Shown piece after piece: positions 44,686 to 55,025 of a stretch of 64,000 nucleotides of DNA. The translations under genes and the position numbers were made by a program. Every line of letters begins with the position of its first letter. Positions within the stretch are counted from its first letter, which is position 1. Origin of the DNA: an uncultured Acetatifactor sp. (GTDB lineage Bacteria > Bacillota > Clostridia > Lachnospirales > Lachnospiraceae); assembly GCA_934436435.1 (NCBI GenBank), contig CAKSAN010000002.1, forward strand, positions 124,001 through 188,000, read 5' to 3'. The notes under the pieces are model-generated. The model ran no database searches. It was not told where the DNA came from and saw only the letters and a list, made by a program, of their open reading frames with translations.

Positions 44686-46245
44686 ATGAAGGATTATGAT
44701 GTGATCGTCATCGGTGCCGGAGTCAGCGGCTGTGCCATTGCCAGAGAACTGGCGAGGGGGAAACGTAAGATCGCTGTACTGGAGGCAAAGAGTGATGTCT
44801 GCGAGGGCACTTCCAAGGCCAACAGCGGTATCGTGCATGCAGGGTATGATGCAGTACCGGGAACCCTTAAGGCAAAGTTAAATGTCCGGGGTAACGAAAT
44901 GATGAAGGAACTGTCAAAGAAGCTGGACTTCCCGTTCCGCAGGAACGGTTCTCTGGTGCTGTGCTTCGAAGAGGATGTCATGTCCGGTCTGGAAGAACTG
45001 TATCAGCGTGGCATAGAGAATGGGGTAAAAGGACTGAAAATCCTGTCCCCGGAGGAGGTATGGGCCATGGAGCCTAAGGTATCCCGTGACATTGTGGGAG
45101 CCCTGTATGCCCCCACCGGCGGTATCGTTTGTCCTTTCGGACTGAACATTGCGCTGGCAGAGAACGCGGCGGAGAACGGCGTGGAGTTCTATCGTGACCA
45201 TAAGGTGACATCCATTGTGGAACAGAGACCGGTATGGAGTGAGAACCCTCCGGAAAAAGAGGGACGGATGTATCAGGTACAGGCGGACGGCGAGATGTTC
45301 CTTGCACCGATCGTTATCAACGCTGCGGGTGTCTATGCGGATGAGATCCATAACATGGTCTGCGAAGACAAGATCCGCATTGTGCCCAGAAGAGGTGAGT
45401 ACCGGCTTATGGATAAAAATTGCGGAGATCTGGTGAATTCCACCATCTTCCAGCTCCCCTCCAAAATGGGAAAAGGCATTCTTGTCACCCCTACGGCTCA
45501 CGGAAACCTGTTGGTAGGTCCTACCGCAGATGACATTCCCGACAAGGAAGATGTGGACACTACGGAGGAAGGACTGGCGAAGGTCCTGAATATGGGAAGC
45601 AACAGTGTGGATGCACTGGATGGCAGACAGACCATCACCTCTTTTGCCGGACTGCGTGCTCATCTGGTGCATGAAGACCTTGCGGAGAAATCGGATTTCC
45701 TCATCCAAGAGGCAGCAGGACATCCCGGCTTCATCGACGTGGCGGGCATCGAATCCCCGGGGCTTACCAGCGCACCGGCCATCGGCGAATATGTGGCACA
45801 GATTGTTGAGAATATTTACCCCGCTGAGCGAAAAACGGATTTTGTCGATACACGGAAAGGCATTCCCAGCATGGCACTGGCCACGGAAGAGGAAAGAGAA
45901 GCTCTGATCCGGGAAAATCCGGCCTTTGCCAATGTGATCTGTCGCTGCGAACTGGTAACGGAAGGAGAGATTCTGGAAGCCATTCACCGGCCGGTGGGAG
46001 CGACGACACTGGATGGTGTCAAACGCCGCACCAGAGCCGGTATGGGCAGATGTCAGGCGGGATTCTGTTCTCCGAAGACTCTGGAGATCCTGTCCAGAGA
46101 ACTGCATCTGGATCCGGCACAGATCACCAAAGAAGGAACCGGCTCCGAACTTCTCGTCGGCAAAAATAAAGAGACGGCACCCGGAGAAGGTGGAATATGG
46201 AAGAGACCGCAGGAGCCTGTCGGAAAGGAGGCGCTCCATGAGTAA
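44686..46245 (+). CDS. GlpA-like FAD oxidoreductase (glycerol-3-phosphate dehydrogenase) with BFD-like iron-sulfur domain
   Basis: 519 residues. An N-terminal FAD Rossmann fold (YDVIVIGAGVSGCAIARELA) and DAO-type core with TSKANSGIVHAGYDA fit anaerobic GlpA. The C-terminal region has CRCELVTEGEI and GMGRCQAGFC, four Cys residues of a bacterioferritin-associated-ferredoxin-like [2Fe-2S] domain. The reaction is inferred to be oxidation of glycerol 3-phosphate to dihydroxyacetone phosphate. The next gene starts inside its last codons (8-base overlap). Other DAO-family substrates remain possible, but glpK downstream supports the call. Confidence 0.85.
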   Translation: MKDYDVIVIGAGVSGCAIARELARGKRKIAVLEAKSDVCEGTSKANSGIVHAGYDAVPGTLKAKLNVRGNEMMKELSKKLDFPFRRNGSLVLCFEEDVMSGLEELYQRGIENGVKGLKILSPEEVWAMEPKVSRDIVGALYAPTGGIVCPFGLNIALAENAAENGVEFYRDHKVTSIVEQRPVWSENPPEKEGRMYQVQADGEMFLAPIVINAAGVYADEIHNMVCEDKIRIVPRRGEYRLMDKNCGDLVNSTIFQLPSKMGKGILVTPTAHGNLLVGPTADDIPDKEDVDTTEEGLAKVLNMGSNSVDALDGRQTITSFAGLRAHLVHEDLAEKSDFLIQEAAGHPGFIDVAGIESPGLTSAPAIGEYVAQIVENIYPAERKTDFVDTRKGIPSMALATEEEREALIRENPAFANVICRCELVTEGEILEAIHRPVGATTLDGVKRRTRAGMGRCQAGFCSPKTLEILSRELHLDPAQITKEGTGSELLVGKNKETAPGEGGIWKRPQEPVGKEALHE

Positions 46246-47236
46246 ACGTACAGAAGACATTGTGATCATCGGAGGAGGTCCTGCGGGACTGGCGGCTGCG
46301 CTGTCCGCAAGAAAAGCGGGCTGTGAAAAAGTACTGATCCTGGAGCGAGACAGGGAACTGGGAGGCATTCTGAACCAGTGTATCCACAACGGTTTCGGAC
46401 TGCATACCTTCAAAGAAGAACTGACCGGACCGGAATATGCGGAACGTTATATCGATATGGCGGAAGAAGCGCAGATTCCCTATCTGCTGAATACTATGGT
46501 AACCAATACTGCACTGCTTCCGGACGGACGTAAAAAAGTCACCGCCATGAACAAAGAAGACGGACTGCTGGAGATTGAGACAGAGACCGTGATTCTGGCT
46601 ATGGGATGCAGGGAGCGCTCCCGCGGGGCACTGAACATTCCCGGCAGCAGACCGGCGGGCATCTACAGTGCCGGAACTGCACAGTATTATGTGAATATCC
46701 GAGGACGTATGCCCGGTAAATGCGTGGTGATCCTGGGTTCCGGAGACATCGGACTTATCATGGCGAGACGTATGGTGCTGGAAGGTGCCAAAGTACAGTG
46801 TGTGGCGGAACTTCGTCCCCAGAGCGGCGGCCTGAAGCGTAATATCGTACAGTGTCTGGATGATTTCAACATCCCTCTGTACCTGAATACCACGGTAGCG
46901 AAGATCCACGGCAAAGACCGTGTAGAAGGCGTGACTCTGACGAAAGTGGATGACAACGGAAGACCCATTCCCGGTTCCGAGTGGGATGTTCCCTGTGACA
47001 CCTTACTGTTGTCCTGCGGACTGATCCCGGAGAATGAACTGACCAGAGGCTTAGGTGCCGATATGGATGACAAGACCGGAGGCCCGGTGGCAGGCGAGAA
47101 TCTGGAATGCAGTATTCCCGGAGTCTTTGCCTGCGGCAATGTGCTCCACGTACATGAACTGGTAGATCATGTATCCGCAGAAGCGGAAAAGGCAGGAAAA
47201 TATGCTGTGGAATATATCCGGCAGAAAAGAGGGTGA
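46238..47236 (+). CDS. NAD(P)/FAD-dependent oxidoreductase, partner subunit in the glp-like operon
   Basis: 332-residue pyridine-nucleotide-disulfide-type flavoprotein with an FAD site IVIIGGGPAGLAAALSARKAG and a second nucleotide site VVILGSGDIGLIMARRM, ending GVFACGNVLHVHELVDHVS. A catalytic disulfide motif (CxxC) is not present near the FAD site. It probably passes electrons between the GlpA-like subunit and an acceptor, in place of GlpB. Start ATG 46238 overlaps the previous stop by 8 bases and is preceded by AAAGGAGG. The DUF1667 gene begins 4 bases after it. Confidence 0.85.
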   Translation: MSKRTEDIVIIGGGPAGLAAALSARKAGCEKVLILERDRELGGILNQCIHNGFGLHTFKEELTGPEYAERYIDMAEEAQIPYLLNTMVTNTALLPDGRKKVTAMNKEDGLLEIETETVILAMGCRERSRGALNIPGSRPAGIYSAGTAQYYVNIRGRMPGKCVVILGSGDIGLIMARRMVLEGAKVQCVAELRPQSGGLKRNIVQCLDDFNIPLYLNTTVAKIHGKDRVEGVTLTKVDDNGRPIPGSEWDVPCDTLLLSCGLIPENELTRGLGADMDDKTGGPVAGENLECSIPGVFACGNVLHVHELVDHVSAEAEKAGKYAVEYIRQKRG

Positions 47237-47240
47237 GACG

Positions 47241-47618
47241 ATGGCAGAGAAGAATACAACGCAGAGAGAACTGACCTGTATCTGTTGCCCGGTGGGCTGT
47301 GCCCTGACTGTGACCATAGCAGCTGACAACAGTGTTACTGTGACCGGCAACCGCTGTCCCAGAGGGGCAGCCTACGGAGAAAAGGAAGTGACCAATCCGA
47401 CCCGGATCGTTACCTCCACCGTGCGAGTGGAAGGGTATCCGGACACTGTGGTATCTGTGAAGACCGCATCGGATATTCCCAAGGGCAGGATCAACGACTG
47501 CATGAAAGCACTGGCAGATGTCACTGCGACGGCTCCCATTCATGTAGGGGATGTCATTGTGGAAAATATAGCTGACACGGGTGTCAATATTGTGGCGACG
47601 AGATCATTTCGCGGGTAA
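47241..47618 (+). CDS. DUF1667 small Cys-rich protein
   Basis: 125 residues. Near the N-terminus CICCPVGC and later NRCPRG form a four-Cys arrangement resembling the iron-sulfur site at the start of molybdopterin oxidoreductases, but no further enzyme domain follows. DUF1667 proteins are regularly found next to GlpA-like and FAD oxidoreductase genes, so a small electron-transfer subunit is inferred. The previous gene ends four bases upstream. Function unproven. Confidence 0.85.
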   Translation: MAEKNTTQRELTCICCPVGCALTVTIAADNSVTVTGNRCPRGAAYGEKEVTNPTRIVTSTVRVEGYPDTVVSVKTASDIPKGRINDCMKALADVTATAPIHVGDVIVENIADTGVNIVATRSFRG

Positions 47619-47681
47619 CAGAGTATAGAAATATTGAGTATAGAGTATATTTAGGGCAATAGGCACAATATATCTCAATGA

Positions 47682-49265
<1,584 letters not shown>

Positions 49266-49325
49266 ATGAATCCTAAAGAAACTCTAAATTTTTCATAGAC
49301 AGAATACATTTTTGACGGAGCAATC

Positions 49326-49355
49326 TTGTAAAGTGTCAAAGCACTGTGGTATGAT
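49326..49355 (+). promoter_or_regulatory. Promoter of the diguanylate cyclase gene
   Basis: TTGTAA (49326-49331), 18-base spacer, TATGAT (49350-49355) with TGG immediately before the -10 (extended form), 64 bases ahead of the start. Confidence 0.6.
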
Positions 49356-49418
49356 AACTAATTAGAACATAATAACTGCCCACAACAGACAACTTGGGAA
49401 TTCCGGAAAGGAAACGGC

Positions 49419-51047
49419 ATGGATTTAAAGGGCTTACCACAGACCGTCCAAAATTTCATAAACGAAACGATTCGAAGCAGAGAGGGCGGCAAATATCTGG
49501 ATTATGAGACCTGTCAGAAGGTAATGGAATATGCGGCAGATACCGGTTCCCAGAAACTGTCGGGACTGGGGCTGTATTATCTTGCGGAATATTACTGGCA
49601 GAACGATCAGTATGAAAGCACCATGCAGAGCCTGTCAGAGAGCATCGGCTATCTGAAAAATTCTAAAACGTATGAATTGCTGGCCAGGGCTTATAATATG
49701 ATGGGAGCGGTGTCTGACCGGAAAAACAACCGGATGGTTGCCTTAAGTTCCTATTATAACTGTCTGCAATATGCGGAGAAATATCATTTTCACTACATAC
49801 AGGGTATGGCAGAGAGCAATATCGCCTACACACTGGTGCGAATGCGTCTGCGGCAGGAGGCAATCCGACATTACCGTAAGGCACTGGAATGCTATGCAAA
49901 AGCAGAAAAGACCTATTACCTGAAGTTTAACCGGATTAACTGCATGATCGAGTGCGGCTGCTGCCATATGTATCAACAGGAAGTGGACGAAGCATTACAG
50001 TTGTGGAACGAGATACAAAAGCTTTTACAGGAGGATCCGGAGAGTTATTATTCTACAATCAATGTGGAAATGTACCAGATTCCCTGTGAAATTTTGCAGG
50101 GCCGACCGGAAGAGGCCAACCGTCTGGCACAGGATCTGCTGAAGCAGTTGGAAGATGCAGAGAAATTCGAAGAGATTCAGGACGATCTGGTGGTTCTGGC
50201 GGGAATTCTGGCGTTTATGCCTACAGAGGATCTTCTGGAACGACTGATAGAAATTATTGATGAAAAGCATATAGAGGACCATTACAATATTTTTCTGGAT
50301 CTGTATCCGTTTAAGAGCGGACTGCTCCGGGAAAAGGGGCTTACCCGGGAATATACCGAGTACACCAGACAGTATTTTGTGATTTATGAAAAATACCAGC
50401 AGGAAAACAGAGAAGCACTGATCAATGTCATGGAATTGCAGGACCGGCTGAAAAACGTTACGTTGGATTGGACGAATATGAAAGCTTCCAACCGGAAACT
50501 GGAGAGTCTTGCTCTGCATGATGAACTGACGGGATTGGCGAACCGGACCTTTTTACATGAATATCTTACCAACAGCTTTGAACATACCTATGAGCAAAAG
50601 GAGATCATGGGCGTGGAACTGATGGACATTGACTTCTTCAAAGAGTACAATGATCATTATGGTCATCTGGCAGGGGATCAATGCCTGAAAGCCGTTGCGG
50701 GTGTCCTGCGGAAACAACAGGTTCCGGGAAAAGTCTTCTGCGCCAGATATGGAGGAGACGAATTCATGATTTTGTATACCGGAATGACAGTGGAAGAAAT
50801 ACGAAGGGTATCGGAAGATATTCTGCGGGAGGTACGCAAATTAAAAATTCCTCATGAATGCAGCAATTGCAGTAAATATGTGTCAGTCAGCCAGGGAGTG
50901 TTTGCAAAAATTCCGACAGGCAACAACCGGGAGTGGGACTTTACTTCGCGGGCAGATGATCTTCTCTATAAGGCAAAAAAATGCGGAAGAGACACGATTT
51001 GCCTGTCCACGGAAAAGTCCAAGGATAAATTTATAGAAATTAAGTAA
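49419..51047 (+). CDS. TPR-GGDEF protein, probable diguanylate cyclase
   Basis: Cytosolic 542-residue protein without membrane segments. The N-terminal 300 residues form TPR-like helical pairs (GLYYLAEYYWQNDQYESTMQ, LLARAYNMMGAVSDRKNNRM, EAIRHYRKALECYAKA). A coiled stretch (about 320-368) leads to the GGDEF domain beginning HDELTGLANR, with MDIDFFKEYNDHYGHLAGD and the active site GGDEF at 445-449. The inhibitory RxxD I-site five residues before it is absent (PGKV stands there), so product inhibition of the usual kind is not expected. It makes cyclic di-GMP, with TPRs as likely protein sensor. Partners are unknown. Confidence 0.9.
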   Translation: MDLKGLPQTVQNFINETIRSREGGKYLDYETCQKVMEYAADTGSQKLSGLGLYYLAEYYWQNDQYESTMQSLSESIGYLKNSKTYELLARAYNMMGAVSDRKNNRMVALSSYYNCLQYAEKYHFHYIQGMAESNIAYTLVRMRLRQEAIRHYRKALECYAKAEKTYYLKFNRINCMIECGCCHMYQQEVDEALQLWNEIQKLLQEDPESYYSTINVEMYQIPCEILQGRPEEANRLAQDLLKQLEDAEKFEEIQDDLVVLAGILAFMPTEDLLERLIEIIDEKHIEDHYNIFLDLYPFKSGLLREKGLTREYTEYTRQYFVIYEKYQQENREALINVMELQDRLKNVTLDWTNMKASNRKLESLALHDELTGLANRTFLHEYLTNSFEHTYEQKEIMGVELMDIDFFKEYNDHYGHLAGDQCLKAVAGVLRKQQVPGKVFCARYGGDEFMILYTGMTVEEIRRVSEDILREVRKLKIPHECSNCSKYVSVSQGVFAKIPTGNNREWDFTSRADDLLYKAKKCGRDTICLSTEKSKDKFIEIK

Positions 51048-51058
51048 TTATTCCAAGG

Positions 51059-51077
51059 TGGGGATCTGAATAGTTAC
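51059..51077 (+). repeat. Solo right terminus of the structured repeat family
   Basis: TGGGGATCTGAATAGTTAC, matching the right end of member 2, lies 12 bases after the GGDEF stop with no left arm. Remnant of a lost copy. Confidence 0.6.
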
Positions 51078-51122
51078 GAGATCAAATAAAGGGCGCAGAC
51101 AGCGCAGATAGGAGAGCATAGT

Positions 51123-52316
51123 ATGTTAGTACAGAAATACAAAGACATGTTGTCCGGAAAATCTGTGATCCGGCAGCTTTCGGAATTCGCTACGGCGAGA
51201 GGCCAGGAGATCGGATATGAAAATGTATTCGACTATAGTCTGGGAAATCCTTCCGTTCCGGTTCCCAGAGAATTTACGGATCGAATGATCCATATGCTGG
51301 CCACCAGAGAGCCCCTGGAATTGCATGGTTACAGTCCCAGTCTCGGCATCACCAGTGTAAGAGAAGCCATTGCGGAAAATCTGGAGCAGAGATTCGGTCT
51401 TCCCTACCGCAAGGAGCATATTTTCATGGCATCGGGGGCGGCCGGAGCGTTGGCACATGCATTTCGACTGGTGACGGAGCCGGGAGATGAGATCCTGACA
51501 TTTGCTCCGTTTTTCCCGGAGTATCATCCTTATGTGGATCTTACGGGAGCCGTACTTAAGGTCGTTCCGCCCAATCTGGAGACCTTTCAGATCAATTTTG
51601 AGGCATTTGAGGAAATGCTGACGGAGAAGGTCAAGGCCGTATTGATCAATACCCCCAACAACCCTTCCGGCGTGGTATATTCCACACCTACCTTACAGAG
51701 ACTGGCGGATGTCCTGAAGGAAAAATCAAAAAAGTACGGGCATATTATTTATCTGATCTCCGACGAACCTTATCGCGAGATCGTATTTGAAGGAGTGGAT
51801 CATCCCTGCGTGTCTTATTTTTATGACAATACCATCATGTGTTACTCCTTCTCTAAATCCCTGTCCCTGCCGGGAGAGCGTATCGGTTACGTGGCGGTGA
51901 ACCCTGCCTGCGAGGAAGCGGAGACCATGATCAATATGTGCGGACAGATCTCCCGTGGTATCGGACATAACTGTCCTCCGTCCATTATCCAGCTGGCGGT
52001 GGCACAGGTACTGGATAAAACAGCGGAGCTGTCTGTCTATGAGACGAACATGAATATCCTTTATAAGGAATTGACCGATCTGGGTTTCACCTGCGTGAAG
52101 CCCGGTGGAACCTTCTATATTTTTCCGAAGGCACTGGAAGAGGATGCCAAGGTATTCAGCCAGAAAGCATTGAAATATGATCTGATCCTGGTACCGGGCG
52201 ACACCTTTGGTGCACCGGGATATTTCCGGATGGCTTACTGTGTGGACACTGAGAAAGTAGAGAGATCCCTGGAGGCTTTGCGTAAGTTTGTGAAGACAGA
52301 GTATGCAACTATCTAG
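51123..52316 (+). CDS. Class I/II pyridoxal-phosphate aminotransferase
   Basis: 397-residue fold type I aminotransferase. Substrate and cofactor motifs: SLGNPSVPVP, YSPSLGITSVREAIA, NTPNNPSG, ISDEPYREIVF, and SFSKSLSLPGERIGY with the Schiff-base Lys. The amino acid substrate is not determinable; it resembles the aspartate/tyrosine-type subgroup. GGAGAG precedes the ATG. The last codons GCA ACT ATC TAG are part of the left end of structured repeat member 6, so the repeat supplies the C-terminus and stop codon. Confidence 0.9.
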   Translation: MLVQKYKDMLSGKSVIRQLSEFATARGQEIGYENVFDYSLGNPSVPVPREFTDRMIHMLATREPLELHGYSPSLGITSVREAIAENLEQRFGLPYRKEHIFMASGAAGALAHAFRLVTEPGDEILTFAPFFPEYHPYVDLTGAVLKVVPPNLETFQINFEAFEEMLTEKVKAVLINTPNNPSGVVYSTPTLQRLADVLKEKSKKYGHIIYLISDEPYREIVFEGVDHPCVSYFYDNTIMCYSFSKSLSLPGERIGYVAVNPACEEAETMINMCGQISRGIGHNCPPSIIQLAVAQVLDKTAELSVYETNMNILYKELTDLGFTCVKPGGTFYIFPKALEEDAKVFSQKALKYDLILVPGDTFGAPGYFRMAYCVDTEKVERSLEALRKFVKTEYATI

Positions 52317-52502
52317 AGTCACGCAGTGTATCGAAAAGCGAATCGTGCTTGCACGAATGAGTTTTTCGATATGCTGATGTGACGAAATAACCACATGAGC
52401 AAATAACAAGAGAACTTGTTATTCAGAAAAGCATCGCAGATGCGATTTTGCGAATGGGGTTCTAGATAGTTGCCGGAAGCGAATGGGGTTCTAAATAGTT
52501 GC
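52305..52502 (+). repeat. Structured intergenic repeat, member 6, with tandem right end
   Basis: GCAACTATCTAGA (52305-52317) and TCTAGATAGTTGC (52461-52473) are perfectly complementary. Relative to member 2, TC became CT on the left and GA became AG on the right, so both strands changed together. Hairpin A: TATCGAAAA/TTTTCGATA capped CGTG-CTTG-CACG. Hairpin B: CAT-GA-GCAAA/TTTGC-GA-ATG, with an added AATAACAAG/CTTGTTATT hairpin and GCATC/GATGC. The right end is repeated once more (GCGAATGGGGTTCTAAATAG, to 52502). Confidence 0.75.
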
Positions 52503-52535
52503 ATGGAGTGAATGCGGAAGCAGAAAGGAGAGTAT

Positions 52536-53390
52536 ATGTATCAGGCAGGACTGGTATTGGAAGGCGGCGGAATGAAGGGCGTATACACCGCCGGCGTACT
52601 GGACTTTTTTACCGAAAAGGGAATTGATTTTTCCCATATCTACGGAGTATCTGCCGGGGCATGTCATATGTGCAGTTATCTGTCCAGACAGAAAGGGAGG
52701 GCACTGAGCGTCAGTATAGACTATCTGGACACCAGAAGGTATTGCAGTCTGGAAAGTCTGGTGACCAGCGGAGATTTGTTCAATGTGGATTTCTGTTATC
52801 ACCTGATTCCGGATTATCTGTATCCGTATGACTATGAGACCTTTGCAAAATATCCGGGTAAGGCCTACAGCGTAGTGACCAACATCGAGACGGGAGAGCC
52901 GGAGTATCTGAGAGTCCGGGATATCCGCAAGGATATTGACAAGATCCGGGCTTCCGCATCCCTGCCGTTAGTGGCAAGGAATGTGAAAATTGATGGAAAA
53001 ACCTATCTGGATGGCGGCATCAGCGATGCGATCCCTCTGGAGAAATCCATCCTGGACGGTAACCGCAAGAACATTGTGGTCATGACCAAAGAGGTGGGCT
53101 TCGTAAGAAAGCCCGCGTCTGCGTCGCAGTTGGCACTCATAAAACTCAGATACCTGAAATATCCTAAAGTATATAAACTCATGGCGGACAGACATATCCG
53201 CTATAACGAGTGTCTGGACTATATCGAGAGACAGGAGAAAAAAGGTCAGGCCTTTGTGATCAGACCCCAGAAGAAAAGTGACGTGGGCCGTATCGAGAAG
53301 GACAAAGACAAACTGATCGCCTTATACGAAGAGGGATACCGGGAAGCAGAGGCCTGTTATGAAGACCTGCTGGCTTATCTGGAGAAATAG
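52536..53390 (+). CDS. Patatin-like phospholipase (YjjU-type)
   Basis: Serine hydrolase of 284 residues. The oxyanion loop GLVLEGGGMKGVYTAG, nucleophile elbow GVSAG and catalytic Asp in DGGISDA give the Ser-Asp dyad of patatins. Likely acts on membrane phospholipids or lysophospholipids; no signal peptide. AAGGAG six bases before ATG 52536 decides the start. The stop codon TAG lies in AAATAGTTAC, which resembles the repeat terminus, but the match is short. uppP follows 35 bases later. Confidence 0.9.
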   Translation: MYQAGLVLEGGGMKGVYTAGVLDFFTEKGIDFSHIYGVSAGACHMCSYLSRQKGRALSVSIDYLDTRRYCSLESLVTSGDLFNVDFCYHLIPDYLYPYDYETFAKYPGKAYSVVTNIETGEPEYLRVRDIRKDIDKIRASASLPLVARNVKIDGKTYLDGGISDAIPLEKSILDGNRKNIVVMTKEVGFVRKPASASQLALIKLRYLKYPKVYKLMADRHIRYNECLDYIERQEKKGQAFVIRPQKKSDVGRIEKDKDKLIALYEEGYREAEACYEDLLAYLEK

Positions 53391-53425
53391 TTACAAATTA
53401 AAAAGAAAGTGTAGAGAGAAAAGAA

Positions 53426-54337
53426 ATGTTAGAAATTATCAAAGCAATTATCTACGGTATCGTGGAAGGTATTACCGAATGGCTGCCCATCAGCAGCACC
53501 GGACATCTGATCCTGGTGGAACGACTGATTCCCTTTCAGCAGACCAGTGAGGGATTCTTCGATATGTTCGATGTGGTCATTCAGCTGGGAGCTATTCTGG
53601 CGGTAGTTGTTCTGTTCTGGAACAAGATCTGGCCTTTTTATCTGAAGAAAAACCAACAGTCGAAAAAGGGCGGCATCGTAAGATCCAAAAAAGATTTCAC
53701 AGTGGGAAACGTGGCATTGAGTATGGACGCTTTCTGGATGTGGGTGAAGATCGTGGTGGCATGCATCCCTGCGGTCGTTTACGGACTGTTATTTGATGAT
53801 GCGGTGAGCGAGGCCTTCAAAAAGGAGATCGGAAGCAGTGGTGTGACGGTTCAGGTCATCGTGGTGGCAGTTATGCTGGTATTGGTCGGTGTATTGTTCA
53901 TCGTCATTGAGAACTGGAACAAAAATCGTGTTCCTACCACGACAGAGCTGTCGGAGCTGGCCTACAGAGATGCGCTGATCATCGGCCTGTGCCAGTTGGT
54001 TGCGGCGGCACTGCCCGGAACTTCCCGCTCCGGAGCAACGATCCTGGGAGCTATTGTCATCGGTGTTTCCAGAACGGTAGCGGCAGAATTTACTTTTTTC
54101 CTGGCGATTCCCGTCATGTTCGGAGCAAGCCTTCTGAAGGTGGTGAAATTCGGTTTTGCATTTACAGGAATGGAACTGGCCTGCCTGTTGATCGGCACGG
54201 TGGTTTCCTTCATTGTATCCCTGTTCGTACTTCGTTTTCTGATGGGATATATCAAAAAGCATGACTTTAAAGTCTTTGGATGGTATCGTATTGTACTGGG
54301 TATTGTAGTATTACTGTATTTCCTTGTATTTGCATAA
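53426..54337 (+). CDS. uppP: Undecaprenyl-diphosphatase
   Basis: Integral membrane BacA-type enzyme, 303 residues, that recycles undecaprenyl pyrophosphate for cell-wall synthesis and gives bacitracin resistance when abundant. The motifs EGITEWLPISSTGHL and LPGTSRSGATILGAIVIG form the active site with Glu, Arg and Ser residues. About eight membrane helices. A hydrophilic insert (KKNQQSKKGGIVRSKKD) follows the second helix. GAGAGAAAAG precedes the ATG. The gene may be read with the patatin gene. Confidence 0.95.
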   Translation: MLEIIKAIIYGIVEGITEWLPISSTGHLILVERLIPFQQTSEGFFDMFDVVIQLGAILAVVVLFWNKIWPFYLKKNQQSKKGGIVRSKKDFTVGNVALSMDAFWMWVKIVVACIPAVVYGLLFDDAVSEAFKKEIGSSGVTVQVIVVAVMLVLVGVLFIVIENWNKNRVPTTTELSELAYRDALIIGLCQLVAAALPGTSRSGATILGAIVIGVSRTVAAEFTFFLAIPVMFGASLLKVVKFGFAFTGMELACLLIGTVVSFIVSLFVLRFLMGYIKKHDFKVFGWYRIVLGIVVLLYFLVFA

Positions 54338-54340
54338 TAG

Positions 54341-54369
54341 TTGACAATTATAGGGAAATGGAATAAACT
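54341..54369 (+). promoter_or_regulatory. Promoter of the DUF6465 gene
   Basis: TTGACA (54341-54346), 17-base spacer, TAAACT (54364-54369). A small GCCGG-AAT-CCGGC hairpin lies in the 90-base leader. Confidence 0.75.
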
Positions 54370-54458
54370 ACCCTTAGCAAGCGCCGGAATCCGGCACTTG
54401 GGAGGAGATTGAAAAATTTATTTTATGTACATGATTCGTACAGAAGGGAGACGGTAAC

Positions 54459-54953
54459 ATGGCAGTAGTTAAGAAAACTGTAGCACCTGTAACAGCAAAG
54501 GTGGAAGCGCCTAAGGCAGAAGTGAAGAAAGCAGCACCGACAACTCCAGTTAAGACAGAAAACGTGGCCGCTGTGAAGGAAGCTGAGAAGGCACCTGTAG
54601 CGAAGGCAGAGGAAAAGGCACCTGAGAAGGCACCTGTAAAAGCACCCGTAAAGGCAGAGGCGAAGAAGCCTGCAGCCAAGAAGGAGACAGTAAAGAAGGA
54701 GACCGCTAAGAAAGCAGCACCCGCGAAGAAGCCCGCAGCCAAGAAGGCAGAGTTAAAGAGCGAGATCAGCGTGCAGTTCGGCGGCAAGTCCTACTCTCAG
54801 GAAGATCTGATGAAGATCGCCAAGGATGTATGGAAATACGATCTGAAGCAGAATGCGGCTGATCTGAACAGTGTAGAGCTGTATGTAAAGCCCGAAGAGA
54901 ACATGGTTTATTATGTAATGAACAAAGAGATCACCGGAAGCTTCTACATATAA
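54459..54953 (+). CDS. Lys/Ala/Pro-rich protein with C-terminal DUF6465-like domain
   Basis: 164 residues. The first 98 are low-complexity repeats of Lys, Ala, Pro, Val and Glu (KAPVKAPVKAEAKKPAAKKE), resembling histone H1 or bacterial histone-like tails. The last 66 form a folded domain (ISVQFGGKSYSQEDLMKIAKDVWKY, ELYVKPEENMVYYVMN) like DUF6465 of Lachnospiraceae. DNA or polyanion binding through the tail is plausible but unproven. It has its own consensus promoter. The stop codon TAA overlaps the left end of a partial structured repeat. Confidence 0.8.
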   Translation: MAVVKKTVAPVTAKVEAPKAEVKKAAPTTPVKTENVAAVKEAEKAPVAKAEEKAPEKAPVKAPVKAEAKKPAAKKETVKKETAKKAAPAKKPAAKKAELKSEISVQFGGKSYSQEDLMKIAKDVWKYDLKQNAADLNSVELYVKPEENMVYYVMNKEITGSFYI

Positions 54954-55020
54954 TTATCCAGAGTCAGATAAAATGAGCAAAGTATACGTCGAATGCTTGC
55001 ATTCGTAAGAATACTTGTGA
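54951..55020 (+). repeat. Structured intergenic repeat, 3'-truncated member 7
   Basis: The left end TAATTATCCAGAGTC starts with the stop codon of the preceding gene. Hairpin A is kept (AGTAT/ATACT, capped GAATG-CTTG-CATTC then GTAAG), but the linker, hairpin B and right end are missing. A terminator follows immediately. Confidence 0.65.
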
Positions 55021-55025
55021 TCAGG

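Noticed and set aside
53381..53395. AAATAGTTAC at the patatin stop as a repeat terminus
   Set aside because: Lacks the TCTG part of the terminus; mentioned only as a weak similarity.
54330..54345. AATAGTTG after uppP as another solo repeat terminus
   Set aside because: Only eight bases match and they overlap the TTGACA promoter; too short to claim.
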